From contig NC_066269.1 of NCBI RefSeq assembly GCF_905404315.1, positions 15,320,501 through 15,384,500 on the forward strand: DNA of 64,000 nt, in the 5' to 3' direction. Every line of letters begins with the position of its first letter. Position 1 is the stretch's first letter. Position numbers and translations under genes: made by a program. The notes under the pieces are model-generated. The model saw only the letters and a list, made by a program, of their open reading frames with translations, was not told where the DNA came from and did no database searches. Positions 43,372-54,133 of the stretch are shown here, piece by piece. Source of the stretch: Leptidea sinapis. Taxonomy: Eukaryota; Arthropoda; Insecta; Lepidoptera; Pieridae.

Positions 43372-43970
43372 AAATGAAGTTTGCATCATAAAAGCGTATC
43401 TCAAATGAACTTTAAACGAAATAGGGAACTTTACAAACACATTGAGTAGAATTTTATATTAAACTTAAGATTATATTTTTTATAATTATAAAAGAAATTT
43501 GAAAACAAAATTTATGAACAATGCGGACTCGAACACGCAACCTCTCGCGTTCCGTGCGAGCGCTCTTATCACTGAGCAAACCATTGGAGCGACGTATCGT
43601 TGATAAATCTTGTATGGCTTGTTCAACTTTCAGGTTTTGGCTTCATCTACAAGATGATCTTTCAGTTGATAACCTGCTCAACCCCAATATTTGCATATTA
43701 GGAAATTGACTTAAGATGTCGCTCTCTCAAATCTAAACAACGGTTGGATCAGTGGAAAGAGCGCTTAAGTGGAACGCGAGAGGTTGCGTGTTCGAGTCCT
43801 GCAAGGTTCATAAATTTTGTTTTCAAATTAAATTTGTGTAATTATAAATCTTATAAAAATACAAACTTAAGTTTAATATAAAAATCTAAACAATGTGTTT
43901 GTAAAGTTCCCTATTTCGTTTAAAGTTCATTTGAGATACGTTTTTATGATGCAAACTTTAAACATCAAAG
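43372..43970. repeat. Large inverted repeat built from a tRNA-like composite repeat
   Basis: The left arm (43372-43605) and right arm (43741-43970) are complementary over about 230 bp with indels. Both contain the A box-like TGG(A/T)(T/C)CAGTG and B box-like GTTCGAGTCC, GAACGCGAGAGGTTGCGTGT and CATAAATTTTGTTTTCAAAT. The 135-bp spacer matches the 5' part of the copy at 52400-52600, so the left copy is complete in reverse and the right copy starts at the tRNA-like part. Confidence 0.8.
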
Positions 43971-44037
43971 TTCTTCCGATATAATATACAAATTTGCCAT
44001 CTTTAGTCAACGAAGAGGTAAGCGCTCTAATTTGAAT

Positions 44038-44347
44038 ACTTTTTTTCAATGAAAATAAGGGATGAGACGAGCAGGACGTTCAGCTAATGGTAATTGATAC
44101 GCCCTGACCATTACAATGCAGTGCCGCTGAGGATTCTTGAAAAACCCAAAAATTCTGAGCGGTACTACAATTGCGTTCGTCTCCTTGAGACGTTAAGTCT
44201 CGTTAGCCCAGTAATATCACTAGCTACGACGCCCTTCAGAACGAAACATAGTAATACTTACACATTACTGCTTCACGGCAGAAATAGGCGCCGTTGTGGT
44301 GCCCATAATCTAGCCGGCATCCGGTGCAAGGGAGCCTCCCACTGGTG
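44038..44347 (-). repeat. SINE-A copy, full length
   Basis: Minus-strand copy from the CACCAGTGGGAGGCTCC end (44347) to TTATTTTCATTGAAAAAA (44038). Joined to the composite repeat at exactly the same point as at 36003. Confidence 0.9.
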
Positions 44348-44736
44348 CCTCCAATACCAGTTTATTCATCATGATGAATTTCATTGACAATATTTTGCAC
44401 TTTCATGAAATTATTTTGAAACAATTAAAATTTTAATTAAAATATGAAGAACAACAAATCTTTTTCCAAACTGAAAGGATGAGTAAACATTATTGGATAA
44501 AGCTCCGTGACACACAAGCCTCGAAACAGATTAAAATATTCCACCTTGTAATACTTCAATCTAAATAAATATTATAAATTTAACGATTTTTGTGAGATTT
44601 GAAAGTTTCAAATTATTTGCTCGCTTGCCTCTAACTTATATAAGATTGTCTCTCGCTGCAGTGGTTTCTTACATCAATTACTTAAATACCATAAAAACAT
44701 GTGATTTATATCGTGGATATTTTGCATTATTAATAT

Positions 44737-45312
44737 TGGCTTCGAAGAAGCTGGGCGTCATTAATAGGGCACGGCAATACTTCAAGCCGGCCCACATTCT
44801 AGCGCTCTACAAAGAGCAGGTCCGGCCACATGTGGAGTATTGCTGTCATCTCTGGACTGGCGCATCCCAGTATCAGCTCGATCCATTTGACCGCGTGCAA
44901 CTCAGAGCAGCTCGACTAATCGGGGACCCAGAGCTCTGTGAACGGCTGGATCACTTGGCATTGCGGAGAGACGTCGCTTCATTGTGTGTCTTCTACCACA
45001 TTTATCACGGGGAGTGTTCCGAAGAGCTATTTCACCTGATTCCTGCCGCCGTTTCCGCCTTCGCACGACACGCCACAAGTAAGGATATCATCTCCACCAT
45101 CTGGATGTATGGTGCTCCTCCACAGAGCGGTTATCAAGGAGCTTTCTTCCACGTATCACAAAGCTGTAGCATGCAAAAAAGCGGTTAAGCCTTCCTTAAA
45201 GGCCGGCAATGCTCCTGTTATTCGTCTGGTGTTGCAAGAGAATGTGGGTGGCGGTGATCACTTAACACGAGGTGACCCGTGCGCTCGTTTGTCCTCCTTT
45301 CCATGGAAAAAG
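44737..45312 (+). mobile_element. LINE-B 3' fragment (C-terminal coding plus 3' UTR)
   Basis: Opens at GGCTTCGAAGAAGCTGGGCG and reads GVINRARQYFKPAHILALYK, YCCHLWTGASQYQLDPFDR, FYHIYHGECSEELFHLIPA in one frame to 45188. It then runs on through the 3' UTR to TCCATGGAAAAAG. Several codons differ from the other copies and the ELPC region is frameshifted and shortened. Confidence 0.9.
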
Positions 45313-45329
45313 TGTGTTCCTGGGAGATA

Positions 45330-45577
45330 ATTTCAAAATCACAGTGGTTATGATTAATGATTGGTCTCCACTGTGCCCCAACTAGAAAGCGCAGGCATTG
45401 TCGTAAAGTGTGGCAACTAATAGTTCGCCCGTAGGCGTACTCCAGTCTCATGTGGTCTCGTAGCGAGTGATGTTGACGTGTCACAATGTCATGTTCTGTC
45501 AAACTTTGCTCATAATTGAAACATAAAGGTTGCGTAGTAAAACATTGTAAAAATACTACAAGAAATAAGAACGACAC
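45330..45577 (-). CDS. Unassigned open frame with hydrophobic N-terminus, next to LINE-B 3' end
   Basis: The frame reads SFLFLVVFLQCFTTQPLC, then YEQSLTEHDIVTRQHHSLR and LRQCLRFLVGAQWRPIIN, and runs into the LINE-B tail at its end. The first residues would make a signal-peptide-like segment, but there is no ATG at the start (the codon is GTG). A CCCAG just upstream could be a splice acceptor. No family is recognised. It may be a decayed repeat or an exon interrupted by the LINE. Confidence 0.2.
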
Positions 45578-45654
45578 TGGGATCAGATATTATCACTAAG
45601 TATTTTGTATTTTATTAATTTCAATGTAAAATGACACGAAGTGTATATAAGTTA

Positions 45655-45825
45655 TAATGCTAGAGGCCCACGAGTTGAGGCAACCGCCTTTGGACATCCG
45701 CAACAACAGGTTCAAGAGATTACCGGCCTTTACGTTGGGTTTATGCTCTGATTGTGAAGATCCCTAAGTCGTGTCGGTTCAGGAAAACTGCAACCCGTAA
45801 TTGATACCACGAAGAGTTCAATGTA
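45655..45825 (-). repeat. Diverged LINE 3' end fragment
   Basis: GAGGCAACCGCCTTTGGACA, TCCGCAACA, CCGGCCTTTACG and GATCCCTAAGTCGTGTCGGT with GGAAAACTGC form the pattern of the 3' end of LINE families related to LINE-B. Confidence 0.45.
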
Positions 45826-46543
45826 CTTCATTAATGTTTTGTCTTAGAAATATCTTACTCATCATGATGCTGTTTCGATTAATTTCTGATGATGCTTAAC
45901 TATGGAACCAATTTATTTAAAAATAAAAAGTATACAATGTAACAAATAGAACCACGCTCCAATAAATATATCCGATTCAAGTAATTTATAATTATCTAAA
46001 GCAACAAATAAAATTAAATGCCCTGACGTTAAAACCCCTAATAACATATCGTTAAACGTGACAGGTGTAGCGCATTAACCTTTTTCATACAATATTGAGG
46101 ACCTTTACACCCCCGAGGACAAAAGCACGAATATCTTCATTGAAAATATTTTGAATTTGTGTTTTTATTAGCAGTAGGAATATAAAATTACCCCAATCAT
46201 ATTAGATGTGTTTTATTTTGAAGTACCATATTGTTAACTCATAGGTTACAACTGTGTTTATTAACTTATGATATTTAATTATTATGTTTACTAACAGACA
46301 TATTTTACAATAAATTTTGTGTTAAGAGTTTTATAAGTGTTATTAACTTTATCATCTATAGTGTTGGAGTTAATCTTAAGTTGGTTCTGGAAAGCGCATT
46401 TTGAGCCAAAATACATTAATTTTTACAAATACCATGAATTCTTCCATAAATTATAATTCTATATGTGCTTATTTTAATATACCATCATATAGGTAAACTT
46501 GTAAATATTTCTAACAATTATTCAACCTCAAATGAATGATAAC
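45826..46543. other. AT-rich non-coding stretch
   Basis: No exon or repeat recognised. Confidence 0.4.
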
Positions 46544-47228
46544 AATGGGATGAAATGTAAATGACTCCTCTGAAAGGGAACAGTGACAAATTATATCATC
46601 TCAACCAAATTAGAGGGTCGTGGTGAATTCTGAAATTCATTAAAATGGTTAATTACATACATTAATGCCCTATTTCGATTGCGGTTTACCTAGAAGTGGT
46701 TTGTTTGGCGGGCCTTTCTAACGTTGTAGCCAATTTACTTGTACGCTGTTACGTTCAAAGAAATAAAATAATTATTATGCTGATAAAGGTACCGTTAATA
46801 TTTTATGCTTTCAAATAAGCTACAACACCCCAGTACTGGGCTTTATCAAAATTTGTATTTATTAACATTAACTTTTTACTGTGAGGCATTGACTATTTGA
46901 CGTTTGAGTATGTTTTTTTTGCATCACTTTACATATTATGTTGTAAATGAAATGATTTGTAAAACGATGAAAATGTAAATTAGGATTTAAATGAGTGGTA
47001 ATGAGTTTCTTGTTACTTATTCTCATTAGCTTTACCCTTTACGTAACTTTAACTAATTTAAGTAGTAATAGATTGAATGAGATTTTTTTTAGACATTCAT
47101 AAGTGTTATTTCCGTGACCTACAAGAATAAAGTGATTTTGATTTGATTTGACTTACCGAAATTACTGAGATGATATTATAATTTGTCACTGTTCCCTTTC
47201 AGAGGAGTCGTTTACATTTCATCCCATT
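46544..47228. mobile_element. 685-bp element with ~60-bp terminal inverted repeats
   Basis: The left end AATGGGATGAAATGTAAATG and ACTCCTCTGAAAGGGAACAG are matched in reverse complement at the right end (to CATCCCATT, 47228), with the pairing continuing through TGACAAATTATA and ATCATCTCA. There is one substitution and one small indel in about 60 bp. The interior is AT-rich with no frame of note. Flanking duplication not evident. Superfamily unknown. Confidence 0.8.
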
Positions 47229-47949
47229 CCTTCCATCCCATAATAATGAGAGTATTTGTGAAATACCAAACCCAAGATTGATGAAAGTTACGTTGAAAAT
47301 TAAATTAATAGATAAATTCTTATTAAGCTTATGTGTATTTATAAATATGTTTGTTATGTTTATCATTATTATTCAGATAATGTTATCATAACAAACGCAA
47401 TAATAAATTAAATTATTTCTATATTAGTACTTTGTTGAAACAGATAACTTTTAAAAAATAATGCTTCAAATATTTCATAGTAATCCAAAAATAATGTTAT
47501 CATGTTTATGTAGCTAAACATTCACTTGGGAAGGTTAGTCTGACGATTGACTGTTTTTTATTCTTTGCTCCCACATGTTAATGTTTAATATACTTCGGCC
47601 AATTAAATAAAATCATACGGAAATTGCATATACATTCAAATAACTAATTGAAGAAATACTTCAAAAACCCGTGTCTGTTTAGTGCCTTCGCTTTTCTATA
47701 AAAGCGATTGACTTTAAGACTTATGATACAATGGTAGTTTTTGTAATATAAGTAAAAAAACACATAATTTTAGCGTTTAAAATAAATTTTTAATGGTTTT
47801 TAAAATTATTTTACATAGTAGATATTTTTAATTCGATATTAATAAACATAATTAAGTATAGTACATCTATCTCACAGCACATTGGTATGTGACGAACGAG
47901 TATCTCTCCACAGGCACTGCATGTTGGTGAGAGTCAACGGCATTGAAAT
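47229..47949. other. AT-rich non-coding stretch
   Basis: No exon or repeat recognised. Confidence 0.4.
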
Positions 47950-48400
47950 TAAATTCAAATACAAATATTTTTATTCAAAGTAGGATGTGACACCACTTAT
48001 TGGAAGGTAAAATCTACCACCCATTCCAAAATGAATGCCTCAGACCTGAGAAGAATGGGCGCAGCAAACTCAGCGGGCTTTTTTTCATCAAAAAAATATG
48101 TTTAGAAAGTAATATTGTACAATAAGACGTGTTATTGAATAGCCTGAGGGAGGTCGCTCCATTCACAATCTGTGGTATCATTGGGAAAGTCATTTATGTT
48201 ATAGTAACAATTCTTTTGAATAACGTAATACTTTTGATTTGAACATTTTCTGGGATCTTGTTGTAAAAGCATATACTTCACCCCACAAAAGACTTTAACA
48301 TTATGGTTATGACAGTTTCTAGCAAATTTACTTACGTGCCTATGAACATAAATTACATTATCAAGAATATATTATTGGATATATCTTGACTGTTAAATTG
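47950..48400 (-). mobile_element. 5'-truncated LINE, second copy of the 18718-19325 family
   Basis: AAATTCAAATACAAATATTT tail, GGATGTGACACCACTTATTG, CCACCCATTCCAAAATGAAT, CTCAGCGGGCTTTTTTTC and CCTGAGGGAGGTCGCTCC match 18740-19200. The coding tail is more decayed, missing about 50 bp around the RKRHKLILP codons. Confidence 0.8.
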
Positions 48401-48780
48401 TTCATTTATATTGTAGGTATTTAAACTGTTATCAAAGCTATAAACATAATATTTCTCTACACATACGAGTGTAGTAGTGTAGCACTACATCTGTAAGTTA
48501 TTATACTCACCAGAGGTCATTCGTTTTGAAGGACCATTTGACTTACGCTGGAGTGAGCCCACAATTCACAGAATGGTTCTTTCTGTCTTTGACGTAAAAG
48601 TTGTTTATGTGTCATAACTGTAACAGAAACAATACACAGGCTAGCCGGAGAGAGGAAACATTCATAGGTTATATTAATATTTTGTATTACTCATGCGGGG
48701 AAAGTAGTATCTTGGCGCTCGCTGTTGCTGCAAAAAAAGAACCATTTGCCAATTTTAAAATTACGTGCGTGAATTGAGTT

Positions 48781-48860
48781 TACTTGTCGCACGCAAATAA
48801 TACTTGTCGCACACAAATTACACTTGTCGCACGAAAATTATACTTGGCACACGCAAATTT
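48781..48860 (+). repeat. 20-bp tandem repeat, four copies
   Basis: Unit TACTTGTCGCACGCAAATAA, with copies differing at one to four positions (CACACAAATTA, CACGAAAATTA, TTGGCACACG). No spacers, so not a CRISPR. Confidence 0.9.
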
Positions 48861-49295
48861 CGAAATATTTAAACTGAATTGAGGTTGAAGCGTCTGGCAG
48901 TTTAATTTAATAAATAAAATTATAATTAAAGATTAAAAACGAATATGAAGTCGTAAATAATAAATACATAATCATAATCAAGCATTTGTAATACAAAATA
49001 GTATATGCAAATCGTGCGATTCATGCAATTGGAAATAATGGCATCAAATTAATAAAATATATATCGTGAGTAATAATTACAAGCGTTTGTATATAGAAAG
49101 TAGCATATTATAATGAAGTAGAGCTAATGAATAAAACCACAAAATTGTTCTAAGACCTCTATGTTATCTATGTTTTTCACGGGCGACAATAGGATACTAA
49201 AGCAACTATAGTTAAGAAGTTTTTGTCGGTAATGAAGGTCGTGATGAAGCCTGAACTAGGTGGCTGAACTCCTTAGTAAAATTCTTTGAAAACAA
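48861..49295. other. AT-rich non-coding stretch
   Basis: No exon or repeat recognised. Confidence 0.4.
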
Positions 49296-49427
49296 TATTA
49301 ACAATTTATATTTATGATGAATATAGATGTTTATCTATGTTTAAGTATGTATATTATATATTTAAATATATTTCAGTCGTTGTTTTGTACCCATGCTATG
49401 CCTAGTTTGGGGCAAGATCACCGCTCT
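49296..49427 (+). repeat. tRNA-derived SINE body fragment
   Basis: TTTATGATGAATATAGATGT through ATTTCAGTCGTTGTTTTGTA to TTGGGGCAAGATC matches the body of the SINE at 32648-32822. The tRNA-like head is missing. Confidence 0.55.
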
Positions 49428-50153
49428 TCGACAACACTTCCCTAAAAGCCTCGCCTAGTATCGGAATACTGGGTCTTGAAATCTCGAGCGATTGCCAATT
49501 CCGTGGTCATCTGGAGTACAAAGCCAAATTGGCTTCATAGAAACTAAGCGTCATTAATAGAGCACGGCAATACTTCAAGCCGGCCCACATTCTAGCGCTG
49601 TACAAAGAACAGGTCCGGCCACACATGGAGTATTGCTGTCATCTCTGGTCTGGCGCACCCCAATATCAGCTCGATCCATTTGACCGCGTGCAACGCAGAA
49701 CAGCTCGAATTGTCGGGGACCCAGAACTCTGTGAACGGCTGGATCACTTGGCGTTGCGTAGAGACGTCGCTTCATTGTATGTCTTCTACCGCATTTATCA
49801 CGGGGAGTGTTCCGAAGAGCTGTTTTACCTAATTCCTGCCGCCCAATTCCACCTTCGCACGACACGCCACAAGTTAGCATATCATCCTCACCATCTGGAT
49901 GTGTAGTGGTCCTCCACAGTGCGGTTTATAAGGAGCTTTCTTCCACGTACTACAAAGCTGTGGAATGAACTTCCTTGTGCGGTGTTTCCGGGACGATACG
50001 ACATGGGTACCTACAAAAAAAACGTGTACACCTTAAAGGCCGGCAACGCTCCTGTGATTCCTCTGGTGCTGCAAGAGAGTGTGGGCGGCGGTGATCACTT
50101 AACAACAGGTAAACCGTACGCTCGTTTGTCCGCCTTTTCCATAAAAAAAAAAG
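49428..50153 (+). mobile_element. LINE-B 3' fragment (C-terminal coding plus 3' UTR)
   Basis: From the CCGCTCTTCGACAACACTTC codons through GILGLEISSDCQFRGHLE, YCCHLWSGAPQYQLDPFDR, FYRIYHGECSEELFYLIPA, TTKLWNELPCAVFPGRYDM and the 3' UTR to CCATAAAAAAAAAA. Two or three frameshifts. This copy keeps the intact 3' UTR that LINE-B copy 2 lacks. Confidence 0.9.
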
Positions 50154-50175
50154 ATAACTTGTGTAAACGTCTGTC

Positions 50176-50458
50176 ATACTGTGTTACGGTCTGAAGGGCG
50201 CCGTAAATAGTGAAACTACTGGGCAAATGAGACTTAAAATCTTATGTTAACCTAATTTTGGGCAAGATAATTTGTGTAAAAGTGTGTTAATATTATTATT
50301 ACAATTATGTCTCAAGGTGAAGAGCGCAATTGTAGTGCTGCTTAGAATTTTAGGGCGTTTCAAGAATCCGGAGCGGCACTGTATTGCAATGGGCCGGGCG
50401 TATCAATTTCCATCAGCTGAACGCTTTTCGCCTCGTCAAGTGTTTTCAATAAAAAAAT
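50176..50458 (+). repeat. SINE-A copy, 5'-truncated, with another SINE fragment inserted
   Basis: GTTACGGTCTGAAGGGCGCC ... AAATCTTATGT is interrupted at 50246-50308, then resumes CTCAAGGTGAAGAGCGCAAT to TCAATAAAAAAAT. Confidence 0.85.
50246..50308 (+). repeat. tRNA-derived SINE 3' end inserted in SINE-A
   Basis: TTTTGGGCAAGATAATTTGT, GTAAAAGTGTGTTAATATTA plus TTATTAC is the 3' end of the 32648-32822 SINE. TTATGT is present on both sides, a 6-bp target duplication. Confidence 0.75.
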
Positions 50459-52387
50459 CTATTATTTTATATGCTTTGTATAAAAATAAAGACAGGTTGG
50501 TTACTTCATTGAATCAAAACAACTCATTAAAGATTTTAGTTGTCTTTAATCAATTTCCGTAGTCTAACCTATTAGTAACTATATAATTATTGTCAGTTAC
50601 AAACTTTCTTTAAATAAAAAATTAAAGTGCAAGTACGTTTAAAACAGTGTAACTAAATAGAAAAAGAAAGACATAGTAGTTGTTATATAGAAGCGTGCTT
50701 TTTAATTACCTGTTAAGATTTATAATTTAAATTAATAAGAAAATATATAAAAGCTGTCAATATTTTTTAATAAAAAGCGTATAATAAATTCCTTTATTTG
50801 ATATACAATAGAGCAATTTAAAAAATCTTATAAATAATTTCTAAATTACATAGTCCATTAGTATCAGCATGACCAGATCAGAACACTGAGAGCTTTTTTG
50901 TGCCATTTCTACTCTCTCAGCGCACTGTTTCTTTTCGAAGAGGAGTTTTAGTTAAGAACAAAAAGTATTCTTTCCTTTCTTGGTTATTATCATAATACGC
51001 CTCTAAGAGGTATCAGAAGATTTTAAAAACTTTTAAAAGAAATATATGTATATTCAAGTATATTATAGGCGTTCCTTTTTACTTGAAATAGTCTTATTAA
51101 AAGGAACAATGCGTCCAGTAAAACGATTTATAAAGATATATTCTAATTCAATTAATAATGTCTCTAGGTAGAGTATAATTTATCATGACGGATTCGGAAT
51201 AATAGACAGTCCGAAATTATCTTCATGAATAATTTACAACGATCTGCGTTGCCAGGAATATACTTTAATATTTACGATAGTGAATGATGTTTCAAGAAAG
51301 TTATTCCGAATATATTATATATTTTTCAACACATTTGCACGTAAAGTGAGCCTTATTGCATCGTTCTTAGGGCCATAAACTGAACTTTAACACACGCGTG
51401 CATAGTAATATTACACACTAGTCACCAATGCACAATAGAATTATCTCTACAAAGTTAAGCTAGTACCTAACTGCAAATTATATGTGAGTAAACTGGTCAT
51501 TATCAACTTAACCAGGTAAAACAATGTTTTTTTGTACCAACATAGCTTTTATGCCGATGAAAATCCAGAATAAACATGAGCCTGATTAAGACGAAAAAAC
51601 ATTAATTATTTTCAAATTATTTATAATTCACAAAATTTTCTTATAAAATATATGCATTTCATTACTAAAACCATCATTTTGAAGTAGGCTGTATGGCTAT
51701 GTAATCTTGCAGAAGAACTTGCGTGGCATTTCCAATAATTCTCATATGTATAATATATTATATATTATGTTTGTATCGCATTTGTTGCTGTGTAGAAAAT
51801 AATTGTTAAAAATGTTTTATTACAGAAAATGAAGAAATGATAGATTTAACCCCACCAGAAATATTAAATGCAACACAAAATGCAAACAAATGAAAAAATA
51901 AATTTATATTCCTGGTCTGTTTTTATCAGTTGTCTAACAGTGAGAGACTCTATCTAGACGTATAAATTATCTAAGCTTATCAACACAAGCAAAACTAATC
52001 GTTAATACATTGCCGTGTTTGACAGTTCTTCTTCTTCAATCTTTAATTTTAGTCACTCGTCTATAAATCTGAGACAATCCTAGACAAGATTTTTAAGATA
52101 TTGTCACACGCAGCATGCAGAAGATGTAACTAACATCCAAACTCAATCAGTTAAGTATTTCTATATCATCTTATTTAATATTTGAATACAATATTATAAT
52201 ATTCAACGTTTAGGAAATAGAATATTCAAAATGTATGTTCTCAAACATAGTTATTTACTTAATATTTTATATCCACTCTTATATAAATTGGCTAAAAATA
52301 CGTTTATATGTTAATCATTAAGACAAGTTAATAGGAAAAATATGTTTTTCATTTTACACTTTTTATCTATTAATCTGTTTCACTTTT
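50459..52387. other. AT-rich stretch with one candidate terminal exon
   Basis: Apart from the candidate at 51828-51893, no exon or repeat is recognised. Confidence 0.35.
51828..51893 (+). CDS. Candidate 3'-terminal exon of an unidentified gene
   Basis: TTTTATTACAG is a good splice acceptor. One frame then gives NEEMIDLTPPEILNATQNA, NK and a TGA, followed within a few bases by AAAAATAAATT containing the poly(A) signal AATAAA. The peptide is short and I do not recognise it. No upstream exon was matched; a TTGCAG at about 51708 followed by a short frame is a weak possibility. In AT-rich DNA such a combination can occur by chance. Confidence 0.25.
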   Translation, partial: NEEMIDLTPPEILNATQNANK

Positions 52388-52680
52388 TAACCGACTTCAA
52401 AAAAGGAATGACATTACAAGTTATTATAAAGTATACAAAAATAAATTGATGATAATACAGATTATTGGGGTTGAGCAGGTTATCAACTGTAAAGTAGATC
52501 CTGTAGATCAAGCTACAACCTGAGAGTTGAACAAAACATACAAGATTTAGCACCGATACGTCACTCGAACGGTTGGTGCAGTTAGAAAGAGCAAGGAACG
52601 CGAAAGGTCGCGGGTTCGACTCCCGCAATATTTCATAAATTTCATTTTCAAATTTTATTTGTGTAATACGAGAATTATCT
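52388..52680 (+). repeat. tRNA-like composite repeat preceded by an AACCGACTTC end
   Basis: AACCGACTTCAAAAAAGGAA opens the block. ATTGGGGTTGAGCAGGTTAT, CAAGCTACAACCTGAGAGTT, TCACTCGAACGGTTGG, GAACGCGAAAGGTCGCGGGT and TTCGACTCCCGC follow, the last being a good B box. Matches 43500-43735 in reverse and 36815-36960. Confidence 0.65.
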
Positions 52681-52689
52681 ATTTTCAAT

Positions 52690-53700
52690 TTACATATTTT
52701 TTAGAATGGACTCAATAGCTGCTAGGTATCTAGGTAAATAGCCCACAATTCAAACTTTACAGTGCGTAAATTAGCATTATTTCCATCACCAATTATAATA
52801 CAATAGAAAAATCATTATTTTTCCCAAGATATTATCTATTTTCTCAGGCGTACTAAATGTGCTTAGCGAGTAAACCATGAACGGTTAGCTTTACGGAAAG
52901 ACAACATAAGCTGACAGTTTAAAAAGCTTCTTTTTATCTCCGGTAAATATTTTTTACAATGATATTATTTTTTCGTCGAGATTTTACAGGCGAGGATAAG
53001 TTATAAAAATATATGGCCATCTTCCTCAACGCAAGCTCATTTTCTCTTATCTTTGTGTTGATAATACCCACATTGCCAAGACAGCGTATTTATGACGTCA
53101 CTTTGTAGATAGGATGTATATTTTTTTCTTATTAACTTACTTATGTCATGATTCATATGTCATGATTTATTTTTTGATATTATGATAGTAATAATAATAA
53201 TCATTTATTCAAGTCTCATAATATATGGCACAAAATTAAGAATCTTAATCATGGAATATACAAATAATATGTTCTTAGGATTATTACAACACGCAATTAT
53301 TAATATAATAAATATTTCATTAATACAATATTCTTATCATTATTTACGTCCCAGTCTCTGTCGTAAAAAATTCAATTAAAATCAATTGATAAATTTTCAG
53401 GCATCAACCACGTCACAAATATAGGAGAAGCGAAGTATTAACGCTTTTACCTCTGTTTGATGAATTTGTTTAAAACAAACTAATTTGTTTTATATAATAC
53501 AGTCATTGTAAAATACTCTATTTGATTGAAAAGAGTGGCCGTCATGTTTTTCTATGTTCTTCTCACGAGCCCAACTTTTTTCGATAATAAGATTCAGTTA
53601 TTTCAAAGAAATCTTTATAGTGACGATTTAAAAGTGCTTAATGTATATATATTTATAGCAATCTCCTGCACGTACACAAACATTCTCATTTATACAGTAT
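52690..53700. other. AT-rich non-coding stretch
   Basis: No exon or repeat recognised. Confidence 0.4.
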
Positions 53701-53705
53701 TCAGG

Positions 53706-53831
53706 GACCGACTTCAAAGCTATCAATATGTAGCACTTACAAATAATAGTATTTTATTAATATTAAAGGTAAAGATGTATTAAATATTTTTTTTAGTTAT
53801 TTGATACTTTTCAGTTTTTGAAGTCGGTTTT
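53706..53831. mobile_element. Short AACCGACTTC-family MITE, about 126 bp
   Basis: ACCGACTTCAAAGCTATC at the left and TTTTTGAAGTCGGTTTT at the right form the family TIRs. Confidence 0.55.
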
Positions 53832-53899
53832 AGTAACGTAGTTTTTTTTTTATTTTTTACTTTTTAGTGTTAATTTAATAATAATAAATAATCAATCTG

Positions 53900-54133
53900 A
53901 ATGAAAACTCCTAAAAAAGCCGTATACAAAAAACAATTATGTAACATCGAGGTAAACAAAAATTTTCTTAAAATTAAAATTACTGGGCCAATCTACGTAA
54001 AATTATTATGGGACCAAATGGCATCTATTTTGCATCGTTAAAAAATAAAAATAAATCTCAGAGTAATCGGTGTACATACATAAAAAAATAGCGATCGAAT
54101 TGATAACCTCCTCCTTTTTGAAGTCGGTTAAAA
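53900..54133 (+). repeat. AACCGACTTC-family repeat
   Basis: AAAATTACTGGGCCAATCTA, ATGGGACCAAATGGCATCTA, GAGTAATCGGTGTACATACA and CCTCCTCCTTTTTGAAGTCG match 41380-41625 and the right half of 5134-5395. Confidence 0.65.

Noticed and set aside
43750..43810. tRNA gene at the GTTCGAGTCC box
   Set aside because: The same boxes recur in several dispersed copies with identical non-tRNA flanks, and no full cloverleaf forms.
48781..48860. CRISPR-like direct repeats
   Set aside because: Units are head-to-tail without spacers and the genome is eukaryotic.
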